Shown here piece after piece: positions 1 through 8,415 of a stretch of DNA of 56,287 nucleotides. The stretch covers positions 1 to 56,287 of the forward strand of contig CAAENY010000094.1 of assembly GCA_900757465.1 (NCBI GenBank), written 5' to 3'. How positions within the stretch are numbered: position 1 is the first letter of the stretch; each line of letters begins with the position of its first letter. The notes under the pieces are model-generated. The model was not told the DNA's origin. It did no database searches and worked only from the letters and a program-made list of their open reading frames with translations. The stretch is from an uncultured Collinsella sp. GTDB taxonomy: Bacteria; Actinomycetota; Coriobacteriia; Coriobacteriales; Coriobacteriaceae. The translations under genes and the position numbers were made by a program.

Positions 1-76
1 GACCTGTAGCTCAGTTGGTTAGAGCGTCCGGCTGATAACCGGGAGGTCACAAGTTCGAATCTTGTCAGGTCCACCA
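1..76 (+). tRNA. tRNA-Ile (GAU), missing first base
   Basis: A full cloverleaf can be folded: D arm GCUC/GAGC, anticodon loop CUGAUAA with anticodon GAU, T loop UUCGAAU and an encoded CCA end. The acceptor stem needs one more G 5' of position 1, because the second copy at 224-300 starts GGACCUG and is otherwise identical. So the gene is cut by one base at the window edge. Confidence 0.95.
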
Positions 77-87
77 CTTTCTTTCGC

Positions 88-132
88 AATAAACACCCCA
101 GCGAGAGCCGAGTCGCCGCTGGGGTGTTTATT
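88..132 (+). terminator. Hairpin between tRNA-Ile and tRNA-Ala
   Basis: A perfect 16-bp inverted repeat (arms 88-103 and 117-132, 13-nt loop), A-rich on the left edge and T-rich on the right, lies 11 nt after the tRNA-Ile. It resembles a bidirectional intrinsic terminator. It could instead be a processing hairpin, since tRNA-Ala follows at once without an obvious promoter. Confidence 0.55.
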
Positions 133-143
133 ACTGTCTCCGT

Positions 144-219
144 GGGGGTTTAGCTCAGCTGGGAGAGCGCGGGCTTTGCAAGCCTGAGGTCAGGGGTTCG
201 ATCCCCCTAACCTCCACCA
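144..219 (+). tRNA. tRNA-Ala (UGC)
   Basis: The 7-bp acceptor stem is GGGGGUU/AACCUCC with one G-U pair. The anticodon is UGC in a UUUGCAA loop, the T loop is UUCGAUC and CCA is encoded. It lies 4 nt upstream of the second tRNA-Ile, so the two are probably cotranscribed. Confidence 0.96.
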
Positions 220-223
220 TGAT

Positions 224-300
224 GGACCTGTAGCTCAGTTGGTTAGAGCGTCCGGCTGATAACCGGGAGGTCACAAGTTCGAATCTTGTCAGGTCCACCA
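224..300 (+). tRNA. tRNA-Ile (GAU), second copy
   Basis: The 77-nt sequence is identical to the copy at the window start and supplies that copy's missing first G. The anticodon is GAU and CCA is encoded. The arrangement Ile-Ala-Ile recalls an rRNA spacer, but no 16S or 23S sequence is present inside the window. Confidence 0.97.
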
Positions 301-314
301 TCAAAACTGTGAAG

Positions 315-347
315 AGCCCTGAGGCGTTGCCTCGGGGCTTTTTTCTT
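315..347 (+). terminator. Intrinsic terminator of the tRNA cluster
   Basis: A 10-bp stem (315-324 with 330-339, one G-T pair) and a short loop are followed directly by a run of six T. It ends the tRNA transcript. Confidence 0.85.
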
Positions 348-458
348 GTCTGCGATAAATCTCATTTTGGTTTTGTGTGCTGTGCGAAAGATTGGGTAGT
401 ATAGCTATTCAATGCGGCGGGCTGCCGCGTGTTAACCGCTACGTACCGGAGGTGTTCC

Positions 459-959
459 ATGGTTCGTGTCGACATAGAGACTATCGTCATGGCCGCCGGT
501 CCCGTGCCATCGCTTATCGTGCTTCGTGAGCGCTGCGGCAAGTCGGACTCGCCCGCGCCACTGCGTTCCCTTTCCATTCAGACTGGTTCGTTTGAGGCCG
601 CGGCCATCAGCCGCGGCATCGATAGCGGCCGCGCCGAGCGCCCGATTACCCATGACCTGTTGCTCGATACTGTTGGCGCCCTGGGTGCCAAGCTCGAGCG
701 CATCGAGATCGTTCGCGCCGAGCCGCCGGTGTTCTACGCGACGATCGTCGTGCTGGCCGATGGCGAGGAGCGCAAGATCGATGCCCGCCCCAGCGATGCC
801 ATCGCCCTTGCCGTGCGCAGCAATGCTCCCATGTTTGTGGAGGATGACATCATGAATCGCCTGGGCGCTGTTTCTACCCACGCCGAGGAAGTCGACGACG
901 AGCAGGAGTTCGAGAAGTTCGACGAGTTCGTCCATACGCTCTCCCCCGATGATTTCTAA
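459..959 (+). CDS. Bifunctional nuclease family protein (BFN/DUF151)
   Basis: This 166-residue protein belongs to the BFN (DUF151) family. The recognisable core is the segment around GEERKIDARPSDAIALAVR, where the conserved D-ARPSDA motif typical of the family sits, followed by an acidic tail (EEVDDEQEFEKFDEF). Family members are small proteins, some reported to have RNase/DNase activity; the in vivo role is mostly unknown. The ATG at 459 is preferred over a GTG at 429 because GGAGG lies just upstream (448-452). The next gene starts one base after this stop codon, so the two are translationally linked. The family call is firm; nuclease activity is inferred from the family name only. Confidence 0.85.
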   Translation: MVRVDIETIVMAAGPVPSLIVLRERCGKSDSPAPLRSLSIQTGSFEAAAISRGIDSGRAERPITHDLLLDTVGALGAKLERIEIVRAEPPVFYATIVVLADGEERKIDARPSDAIALAVRSNAPMFVEDDIMNRLGAVSTHAEEVDDEQEFEKFDEFVHTLSPDDF

Positions 960-1349
960 ATGCGGGGCGGCCAGGTTGTGGAGCGTTCGCTGATGGCCGG
1001 CGGCATGTCGGCCGAGGCAGCGGCTATCGCGCGCGAGGCCCAGATGCGCTCTGAGGCTTCTGAGGCGGCGCGCATTGCCTATGTGACGCAGGCCCGCACG
1101 CTTCGCGAACGCCGCGGCTCGTTTATCAAGATGGTTGTCGTCTCCGCCCTTGTCGCGGCAATCTGCTCGCGCCTTCGTGGTACAGTTGGTGCGCTTGGGT
1201 TTTCGATCTCTACGGGCCTCGTGATCTGGGGTGTGGTCGACGCGGTCATGCTGACCAGTCAGATCAAGGTGCTCGACAAGCGCGCGATGGATATGATGCG
1301 CGCCCGCGACGCTGCCGCCAGGATCGCCGCCGAGGCACAGGAACTGTAA
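960..1349 (+). CDS. Small membrane protein of unknown function
   Basis: I do not recognise a family. The 129-residue product has an Ala/Glu/Arg-rich, helical and probably coiled N-terminal half (residues 1-56), then two hydrophobic segments (about 58-69 and 77-96) that could form a membrane hairpin, then a second charged helix. The ATG abuts the stop codon of the preceding gene with no spacer, which suggests translational coupling; an internal ATG at 993 is possible. The role may be linked to the BFN-family neighbour, but nothing in the sequence proves it. Confidence 0.7.
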   Translation: MRGGQVVERSLMAGGMSAEAAAIAREAQMRSEASEAARIAYVTQARTLRERRGSFIKMVVVSALVAAICSRLRGTVGALGFSISTGLVIWGVVDAVMLTSQIKVLDKRAMDMMRARDAAARIAAEAQEL

Positions 1350-1379
1350 CGACGCCGTACTCGATGGGAAGGTCTAAAG

Positions 1380-1829
1380 ATGGCACAGGATATGCAGGAC
1401 GCCGGTAACGTCTCCGCCGAGCTCGACGCCATGGTGTGCGATCTGATCGGCGCCTTCTTGGACGACCTGGCCGCGGGCGAGAACCCGGGCGTGGTCGTGG
1501 CGATCGAGGACGCTGCTTCCAACCGCTATCTGGCGGCGCTCGACGAGGATGGCGAAGAGGCGTGCCTCGAGGCGGCCACCAACTTTATCTCCGAGCACAA
1601 GATGGGTCTTAAGGACGAGGGCCTGGGCCGTATCGCCCGCTATGCCATCGGCTATACCGGCTGCGTCGAGATTGACGGCGGTTATCACGATGCTCTGCTC
1701 GTGAGCTTCTTCGAAACCACGCTCGAGAGTGGTTTTTCGGCATATGTGCTGTATGAGGGCATGGGCGCCGGCGATGGTTTTATGTGGAGCGACCCTGAAC
1801 CTGCAGGTGAGGAAACCCCTCTCATCTAA
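1380..1829 (+). CDS. Conserved hypothetical acidic protein
   Basis: This 149-residue soluble, strongly acidic protein has no recognisable domain. It lacks a signal peptide and membrane segments, and it contains alternating helix-like and strand-like stretches. A purine-rich GGGAAGG lies about 7 nt before the ATG. It sits 30 nt after the small membrane protein gene and 117 nt before typA, so it closes the first operon or is its own unit. Function unknown. Confidence 0.7.
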   Translation: MAQDMQDAGNVSAELDAMVCDLIGAFLDDLAAGENPGVVVAIEDAASNRYLAALDEDGEEACLEAATNFISEHKMGLKDEGLGRIARYAIGYTGCVEIDGGYHDALLVSFFETTLESGFSAYVLYEGMGAGDGFMWSDPEPAGEETPLI

Positions 1830-1946
1830 AATCGCTAAAATAAACGAGTTTTCGGTAAAAGGCTCAATATTCCCGCTGAGCGTTGTGTTGCTGGGCGGGT
1901 CGCATACGCGTGCCGTTTGTATATGGATAGAAGATAGGGGAACTAC

Positions 1947-3785
<1,839 letters not shown>

Positions 3786-3812
3786 GCGCTGGGGCTTATA
3801 ACCGCCAATAAG

Positions 3813-3847
3813 AAAGGGCGTCGACCGCAATGGTCGGCGCCCTTTTT
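3813..3847 (+). terminator. typA terminator
   Basis: The stem AAAGGGCG-T-CGACC pairs with GGTCG-G-CGCCCTTT around a 5-nt loop and ends in a T run. It lies between convergent genes, and its A-rich left edge could serve the minus strand too. Confidence 0.85.
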
Positions 3848-3874
3848 GGTGCACAGGGATTGAGTTGGTTTGCA

Positions 3875-3916
3875 CCCCCCCCCCCAAAAGGGCCTGTCCC
3901 CTTTGCGGGGGGGGGG
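3875..3916. repeat. GGGGACAG-family repeat flanked by C11 and G10 runs
   Basis: Read on the minus strand the core is CAAAGGGGACAGGCCCTTTT, the same core seen at 48899, 50514 and 52816. Here it is flanked by 11 C (3875-3885) and 10 G (3907-3916), so the runs form the outer stem. It lies between convergent genes. Confidence 0.6.
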
Positions 3917-3923
3917 TCGACGG

Positions 3924-5069
3924 CTAGGCGGAGGGAAGACCCAGGGTGTTGGCGGCCTGCTGCGGCTTGAGGCGGACGTTTCGCCAGATGATTTGGATGA
4001 TGTAGCCGAGCATAAAGACAAAGGCCACGCCGCTGATGAAGCCGCCTACGAGGGGAAGCCCCGTGAGGGCGCCTGCGATTACGCCACCAGCGGCTGCCAT
4101 GGCGTAGCGGTTCTGGCTGTGTCCGACCATGCGCGCGATCGCGCACCCTGCAAAGGCACTCGACACCAGCGCGATGCCAATAACACCGCACATGAGGGCT
4201 CCGGCAAGCGACAGACCAGCGATAGAGATAATTAGCAGTAGGACGGCGGGGACGATAGCAATCGTGCCCAGAAGACCGCTCACCCACAGGGACATGGGGC
4301 GCTGGTGGAGCATACCGGCGGCGCTGGCAGTCGCACGCGGAAAGACGAGCTCGAGCAGCAGAGCGACAAAGCAGGTGGAAAGCGCCGCGGCGACGATACC
4401 GCCGATGACATCGTTAACGGTGGAAGTATCCTCGTTCTCGGTGCGGTCGATCTTGAGCGCGCCGACCTCGGCTCCCGCGGCGCGCTCGGGGTCCTCGGAG
4501 ACATGCGCGTTCACGGTGCCAGTGATGTGGGCGTTCTTGCCCAGGATGAGTTTGTCGGCCCAAACCTCGACATCGCCCTCGACGGTGCCATCGATGGTCA
4601 CCGTATCGCCCGCAAGCGCTGCCGACTTGGTGGAGCCTCGCAAGGCAACCGTCTCGCCTATCGCGTAGAAACAGTTGGCGGTGCTGTCGGAATTGAGAAC
4701 GACATGCTGGCCAGCAACGGTCACGCTGCCATCAACCGTGGTCTTGGCAATGTCGATGGTGCGTGCCGCCAGACGGACGGCGCCGCCCACCGTGCAGTCG
4801 CGAATCGAGAGGGTATCGCTCGCGGCGATGATATCGCGGTCGATGGAGACATCGTCCAGTTCGAGACTCTGACCGGCCCAATACAGGTCGCCTTCGACAC
4901 CGGACGGATTAGAGTCGTTGTCGGTTGCAAGTACGTTGCCTGACGTGTCCGTGCCGGCAAATGACGCCGTGGGAAGAGCGGTGAGTGCGAGCGCGATGAG
5001 TGCGAATGCCATAAGCAGGCAGCGACGCATCTTGTGTGACGGCGCCGCCGCGGTTTGATTGAAAGCCAT
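3924..5069 (-). CDS. Exported bactofilin-like (polymer-forming) membrane protein
   Basis: The 381-residue product starts with a signal peptide (basic MRRC, then hydrophobic LLMAFALIALALTALP, likely cleaved near ASFA-GT). Residues about 50-195 form short repeating beta units of the bactofilin/polymer-forming type, with recurrent valine-glycine-aspartate turns (TVDGSVTVAG, TIDGTVEGDVEVWAD). About 170 residues with several hydrophobic segments (roughly 220-370) follow. Cytosolic bactofilins are cytoskeletal; this arrangement puts the beta domain outside the membrane, where it may form a surface or envelope scaffold. The ATG has an AAAGGA ribosome binding site. The family call is fairly sure; the function is inferred. 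Confidence 0.75.
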   Translation of the reverse strand: MAFNQTAAAPSHKMRRCLLMAFALIALALTALPTASFAGTDTSGNVLATDNDSNPSGVEGDLYWAGQSLELDDVSIDRDIIAASDTLSIRDCTVGGAVRLAARTIDIAKTTVDGSVTVAGQHVVLNSDSTANCFYAIGETVALRGSTKSAALAGDTVTIDGTVEGDVEVWADKLILGKNAHITGTVNAHVSEDPERAAGAEVGALKIDRTENEDTSTVNDVIGGIVAAALSTCFVALLLELVFPRATASAAGMLHQRPMSLWVSGLLGTIAIVPAVLLLIISIAGLSLAGALMCGVIGIALVSSAFAGCAIARMVGHSQNRYAMAAAGGVIAGALTGLPLVGGFISGVAFVFMLGYIIQIIWRNVRLKPQQAANTLGLPSA

Positions 5070-5176
5070 GGTTGATCCTTTTGTTAGGTGTTTGGCATAT
5101 ACCTAACAGGGTACCCAACGCGCGGGCGCTCTAAAAGAGCCTCTCGGTTGCATTTCGAAGGGTCGTGCCGCGCCAC

Positions 5177-5866
5177 CTACTTTTTGCGGTGCAAAAAGCG
5201 TGCGATGTCGTCCTCGGTGGGGCTTTTGATATCAAAGCGTAGCGATAGCCAGCGCAGCCCCATGGTCACCACGACGCAAACGACCAGTGCGACGACATTG
5301 CTGACCAAGCCGCTCATGACAAGGCAAACATAGCTTGCCGATCCGGCGATAGCCGCGATGGCATAGAAGTTGGTGCGCTGGAAAATACCTGGCACCACAC
5401 CCATAAAACCATCTCGCAGCATGCCGCCGCCCACCGCGGTAAAAAAGCCCATCATGATGCACACCGCCGGCGCAAAGCCGTAGACCAGCGCCTTGTCCGC
5501 TCCGGTTGCCGCATAAATACCCACCGAGATGATGTCGAGCAGGGGAATGAGTTTTTCGGGCTTGTCGACGATTGCCGGGAAAATGTAGATGATGGCTGCC
5601 GTGGCAATGGAAAGCGGCAGCGCCATCGGCTGGTTGAGGATGTAGACGTTGCCCACCTGGAGTGTCATGTCGCGCAAAAGACCGCCGCCCAGGCCGCAAA
5701 CCACGGCGAGCGCGACGGCGCCCACCAGGTCGAGCTTGTGCTCGCGCGCGACCAGCACACCCGAGATCGATGCCGCGACAACAGCGAACATCTCGAGCCA
5801 AAAGGGGATAGCGACCATGGCATCCGAGGCATGTGAGGTAACGGTTATAGCGGCGACGACGGGCAA
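5177..5866 (-). CDS. TRIC-type cation channel family protein (YicG/UPF0126-like)
   Basis: The 229-residue integral membrane protein has about seven hydrophobic helices and two copies of the family repeat. Each repeat carries a glycine-rich signature, GGGLLRDM near residue 60 and GGGMLRDG near 148, the hallmark of bacterial TRIC channels. Family members are homotrimeric monovalent cation channels; the physiological role in bacteria is not settled. The start is a TTG, chosen because AAAGGA lies 7 nt upstream and no ATG fits the N-terminus of the family as well. It is separated from the exported beta protein gene by about 105 nt on the same strand. Confidence 0.85.
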   Translation of the reverse strand: MPVVAAITVTSHASDAMVAIPFWLEMFAVVAASISGVLVAREHKLDLVGAVALAVVCGLGGGLLRDMTLQVGNVYILNQPMALPLSIATAAIIYIFPAIVDKPEKLIPLLDIISVGIYAATGADKALVYGFAPAVCIMMGFFTAVGGGMLRDGFMGVVPGIFQRTNFYAIAAIAGSASYVCLVMSGLVSNVVALVVCVVVTMGLRWLSLRFDIKSPTEDDIARFLHRKK

Positions 5867-5997
5867 GATGGGGTCCTTTGGATTGTGGGTTTAGACAATG
5901 CCCGTACATAGTACATGTTCGGCGCCGATTGCGACCCTATTGCTCGGCAAACGGTTGGGACCGGGTGGGGGCGTAGCGTTGCTGGAATGCCAGGGGT

Positions 5998-6077
5998 CCA
6001 GAACATGTACGTCACCCTCCAAAAACGACATTTTCCGACATCTTTGAAGGCTGACGTACATGTTTGGATTGAGCTCA
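5998..6077 (+). repeat. Left 80-bp inverted repeat of the nuclease cassette
   Basis: It contains a hairpin (ACATGTACGTCA ... TGACGTACATGTT with CCTCC/GAAGG inside) and the gene-side extension GGATTGAGCTCAC. Its reverse complement matches 7189-7268 with about four substitutions before the outer edge. A 12-nt fragment resembling it (GTACATGTTCGG) lies further left, near 5912-5923. Confidence 0.85.
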
Positions 6078-6082
6078 CAGCA

Positions 6083-6102
6083 TGAGTGAATTGATTTACT
6101 CA
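6083..6102. promoter_or_regulatory. Candidate operator before the nuclease gene
   Basis: TGAGTGAAT-TG-ATTTACTCA is a 9-bp inverted repeat with one mismatch. It lies 68 bp upstream of the nuclease start and inside the cassette. Size and position fit a dimeric repressor site. Binding protein unknown. Confidence 0.4.
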
Positions 6103-6170
6103 CATCCGGTATATTTCCCCACTTCAACGGACATAAGAGTTGGATACCGGCTCAGAGCGAGAGGCCCTCA

Positions 6171-7178
6171 ATGGATACCCCTGTTCTCATTTCGCATAAA
6201 ACCGCATGGCTTGTCCATCATGCACCCCAGAATTTGGTTCAGTCTCTTGCGCGGCACGACTACCAGATAGGCGCACAAGGCATCTCCACCCAGCAACGTG
6301 TTGCGCGCATACGACAGGCCCTTACCGACTGCGGCATTCCGTCCGATATGCTTAAGACTATCGATATCGCGGTTGTATTCGAATTTGAGCGAATTCGTAC
6401 CAAAGGCGTCGTTTGCCACATTCTTGGACAAAATATTCCCTACGAGCATATTAACGAGTTGACGCCCGGAATCTTCATCACCGACGAAGCCTTCGCCCTC
6501 GTGCTCGCTGCCGAGTGGATGGATAGAATCGAATATCTCGAATATGGCTATGAAGTTTGCGGCGATTATCGCATGATGCTCAATCCCGCCGACCCTTATA
6601 CCGAGCAACCAGCCACCACCTCCAAGGATGAAATAACCGAACTGCTCGATCGGCACCCCGGCAAACCCGGTGCCACACGTGCACGGCTCGCGCTCAGGCA
6701 CATCTACGATCACTCGGCCTCGCCTATGGAGACCGCTTCGGCAATCACCCTCTCGCTCCCAACAAGCGAAGGCGGCGTTGGCATCCGAGGTATCGAACTC
6801 AACAAACCGCTCGAGATCCCTCAACGTCTCTGGCATTGCGCCAAAGCTCGAACACTCAAAATCGATGCGCTCGTGACCTATAAGCGCAGGGAGCTCGGTA
6901 TCGAATATAAAGGCGGTTTTCACGATGAGCTCGAGCGCAAGGGAGCAGATGCGGAGCGAGAGACCGTTCTCTCCCAAATGGGATATCGAATCGTTACGCT
7001 CACTTCGGCTCAGTTCGGCAGCCAGCTCGCCTTTCACCGCGCCATGAACAACATTCGCGAAGCACTCGGCATGCCTCGCTGTACCGACACCGGGTACCAG
7101 AGAAAACAAAACGAACTACGCAAGGCGCTTATCCGAAACTGGAAAGGCATGCGAGACGAAGAGGCGTCTTCCGAATAG
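6171..7178 (+). CDS. AbiEi/DUF559-like protein with PD-(D/E)XK nuclease domain
   Basis: The 335-residue protein has two parts. The N-terminal half resembles the AbiEi-type regulator/antitoxin fold (SHKTAWLVHHAP at residues 8-19, then helical and strand segments). The C-terminal half carries the DUF559/Vsr-like endonuclease pattern: SPMETA (184-189), KID (D232), then E245-Y-K247 and H251, then the RE...MGYRIV strand-helix signature (263-275). D232, E245 and K247 match the PD-(D/E)XK active site. GAGAGG lies before the ATG. Family members are common in Coriobacteriia, usually as orphans of unknown role; a defence or mobile-element function is inference. No AbiEii-type nucleotidyltransferase toxin is nearby. 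Base composition differs from the flanking genes. Confidence 0.75.
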   Translation: MDTPVLISHKTAWLVHHAPQNLVQSLARHDYQIGAQGISTQQRVARIRQALTDCGIPSDMLKTIDIAVVFEFERIRTKGVVCHILGQNIPYEHINELTPGIFITDEAFALVLAAEWMDRIEYLEYGYEVCGDYRMMLNPADPYTEQPATTSKDEITELLDRHPGKPGATRARLALRHIYDHSASPMETASAITLSLPTSEGGVGIRGIELNKPLEIPQRLWHCAKARTLKIDALVTYKRRELGIEYKGGFHDELERKGADAERETVLSQMGYRIVTLTSAQFGSQLAFHRAMNNIREALGMPRCTDTGYQRKQNELRKALIRNWKGMRDEEASSE

Positions 7179-7188
7179 TGCCGCTCCC

Positions 7189-7268
7189 GTGAGCTCAATC
7201 CAAACGTGTACGTCAGCCTCCAAAGATGTCGAAAAATGTCGTTTTTGGAGGCTGACGTACATGTTTGG
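7189..7268 (-). repeat. Right 80-bp inverted repeat of the nuclease cassette
   Basis: It begins GTGAGCTCAATCC 10 nt after the nuclease stop codon and then forms a hairpin with about 25-bp arms (CCAAAC-G-TGTACGTCAGCC against GGCTGACGTACA-T-GTTTGG, one mismatch) around a loop containing two ATGTCG motifs. It is the inverted partner of 5998-6077. Confidence 0.85.
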
Positions 7269-7298
7269 GGAAGCGTGGGATCGAGACGTATTTCGATA

Positions 7299-7327
7299 AC
7301 AAAAAAGCTCCCATTCTTGGGAGCTTT
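7299..7327 (-). terminator. Terminator of tRNA-Ser (CGA)
   Basis: AAAGCTCCCA pairs with TGGGAGCTTT around TTCT. Read on the minus strand the stem is followed by a T run (7301-7306). It lies directly after the 3' end of the tRNA-Ser gene. Confidence 0.85.
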
Positions 7328-7338
7328 CTCAATCTAAA

Positions 7339-7429
7339 TGGCGGAGGAGGAGGGATTCGAACCCTCGTGACCTTATACAGGCCAAACGGTTTTCGAGACC
7401 GCCGCATTCAACCACTCTGCCACCCCTCC
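7339..7429 (-). tRNA. tRNA-Ser (CGA)
   Basis: On the minus strand the 91-nt class II tRNA has acceptor GGAGGGG/CUCCUCC, the anticodon loop CUCGAAA (anticodon CGA), a long variable arm (GGCCUGUAUAAGGUC region), T loop UUCGAAU, discriminator G and an encoded CCA. It reads UCG codons. Confidence 0.95.
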
Positions 7430-7439
7430 GCGTGGGGTA

Positions 7440-7470
7440 AAAACAAAGCAGGCTCGAAGGCCTGCTTTGG
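7440..7470 (-). terminator. Terminator of tRNA-Ser (GGA)
   Basis: CAAAGCAGGC pairs perfectly with GCCTGCTTTG (10 bp). On the minus strand it is followed by a T-rich run (7440-7445). It separates the two tRNA-Ser genes, so the second one probably has its own promoter. Confidence 0.8.
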
Positions 7471-7478
7471 AATTAACT

Positions 7479-7568
7479 GGCGGAGAGTCAGGGATTTGAA
7501 CCCTGGAGACGCTTTTGACGCCTACACGATTTCCAATCGTGCTCCTTCGGCCACTCGGACAACTCTCC
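7479..7568 (-). tRNA. tRNA-Ser (GGA)
   Basis: On the minus strand the 90-nt class II tRNA has acceptor GGAGAGU/ACUCUCC, anticodon loop UUGGAAA (anticodon GGA), a long variable arm, T loop UUCAAAU and an encoded CCA. It reads UCC and UCU codons. Confidence 0.95.
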
Positions 7569-8073
7569 GTTAAATGCGAAAGTCAGTATACACGAGGAAT
7601 CGCAAAGTGCAAACAGAAAAGTTGGCATTTTTTAAAACGCTTGGCCGTGCTTGGCGCTGCAGTGGGGCTTGAGGTCCCAAAAAACGGCTTCCGACCAGCG
7701 TGGTTGATCAACTCAATTGTTCAAAAAAGGGTATTCATAAGCGACTTGGCAATGAATTTAAAAATCTTTGGGTGGTGCTGTGGGCCACTGGTATGCATTT
7801 TGCGACCACAGCCTTGTGCCCGCTGACCTGCGGCTTGGCTCAGCTTGTCCCCACGGCACCGTATCTTGAACACAGATCCGTCAAGCATTTGGTCAGCATT
7901 TGGTTGGAATGCGCATGAAACGCCGTGTGAGCATGGACATATGTGGAGGTCATGAGGTTGTAGCTGCATATTCTTGCAGCCTAGGAGGTTGAAAGATATT
8001 ATTACCAAGTCTTTTCCTGCTTCAGGCGCACCTTCACGACCTGAAGCCACATTTGCCCAGAGGAGGTGACAAT
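7569..8073. other. Intergenic region upstream of the rpsF operon
   Basis: About 500 bp without a convincing gene. It should hold the promoters of tRNA-Ser (minus) and of rpsF (plus), but no textbook -35/-10 pair stands out. Two hairpins lie near rpsF: GCTGCA/TGCAGC at 7963-7980 and an 8-bp stem at 8019-8047. The A+T-rich part (7600-7770) is the likely promoter zone. Confidence 0.5.
8019..8047 (+). promoter_or_regulatory. Candidate S6:S18 leader hairpin before rpsF
   Basis: GCTTCAGG and CCTGAAGC form a perfect 8-bp stem around a 13-nt loop (CGCACCTTCACGA), about 10 nt before the rpsF Shine-Dalgarno sequence. Many bacteria autoregulate rpsF-rpsR through an S6:S18-binding leader hairpin. This fits in position, but I cannot match it to the consensus with certainty. 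Confidence 0.35.
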
Positions 8074-8367
8074 ATGAAGGCTTATGAACTGCTGTTCTTT
8101 GTTGACCCGTCGCTCGACCCCGAGACTCGTCTCGCTGTTATGAAGCGTATCGATACCACGATCGCTGAGGGCGCTGGCAAGGTCGACTCCGTTGACGAGT
8201 GGGGCAAGCGCAAGCTCGCCTACGAGATCAACGACCTCACCGATGGTGACTACACCCTCATCAACTTCCACGCAGATCCTACCCAGATCGCCGAGCTTGA
8301 TCGCGTCCTGCGCATCACCGACGCTGTGGTCCGCCACATGATCGTCCGTCGCGACGACCAGGAGTAA
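8074..8367 (+). CDS. rpsF: 30S ribosomal protein S6
   Basis: The 97-residue S6 binds 16S rRNA with S18 in the platform of the small subunit. The family start MKAYELLFFVDPSLDPE and the conserved WGKRKLAYEI and DGDYTLINFHADP segments are present, and the length is normal. The ATG at 8074 follows GAGGAGGTGA. It opens the operon rpsF-ssb-rpsR-rplI; the S6 and S18 genes lie either side of ssb, as in most Gram-positive bacteria. Confidence 0.97.
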   Translation: MKAYELLFFVDPSLDPETRLAVMKRIDTTIAEGAGKVDSVDEWGKRKLAYEINDLTDGDYTLINFHADPTQIAELDRVLRITDAVVRHMIVRRDDQE

Positions 8368-8415
8368 GACTGTCGTTTTGGACTGGGCTTGTGCCCCAAG
8401 AGGAAGTAGTGAGTT

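Larger units (their letters stand above)
5998..7268. mobile_element. Candidate nuclease cassette with 80-bp inverted repeats
   Basis: One gene (6171-7178) is enclosed by two near-identical 80-bp sequences in inverted orientation. They differ at about four positions in the first 76 bp, and each is itself a long hairpin. The enclosed gene is visibly richer in A/T than its neighbours (frequent AAA, GAA, TAT codons). No recognisable transposase and no clear target duplication were found. The 3' end of a tRNA-Ser gene faces the right end 71 bp away. It may be a nonautonomous mobile unit or a gene framed by dispersed palindromes. Confidence 0.5.

Noticed and set aside
5991..7275. Target-site duplication at the cassette ends
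   Set aside because: Both flanks contain GGGG, but no matching 3-10 bp word sits at equal distance from the ends of the inverted repeats.
7989..8069. 26-codon leader peptide ending at the rpsF ribosome binding site
   Set aside because: It would start with TTG directly touching AGGAGG with no spacer, and its codons show no attenuation pattern.
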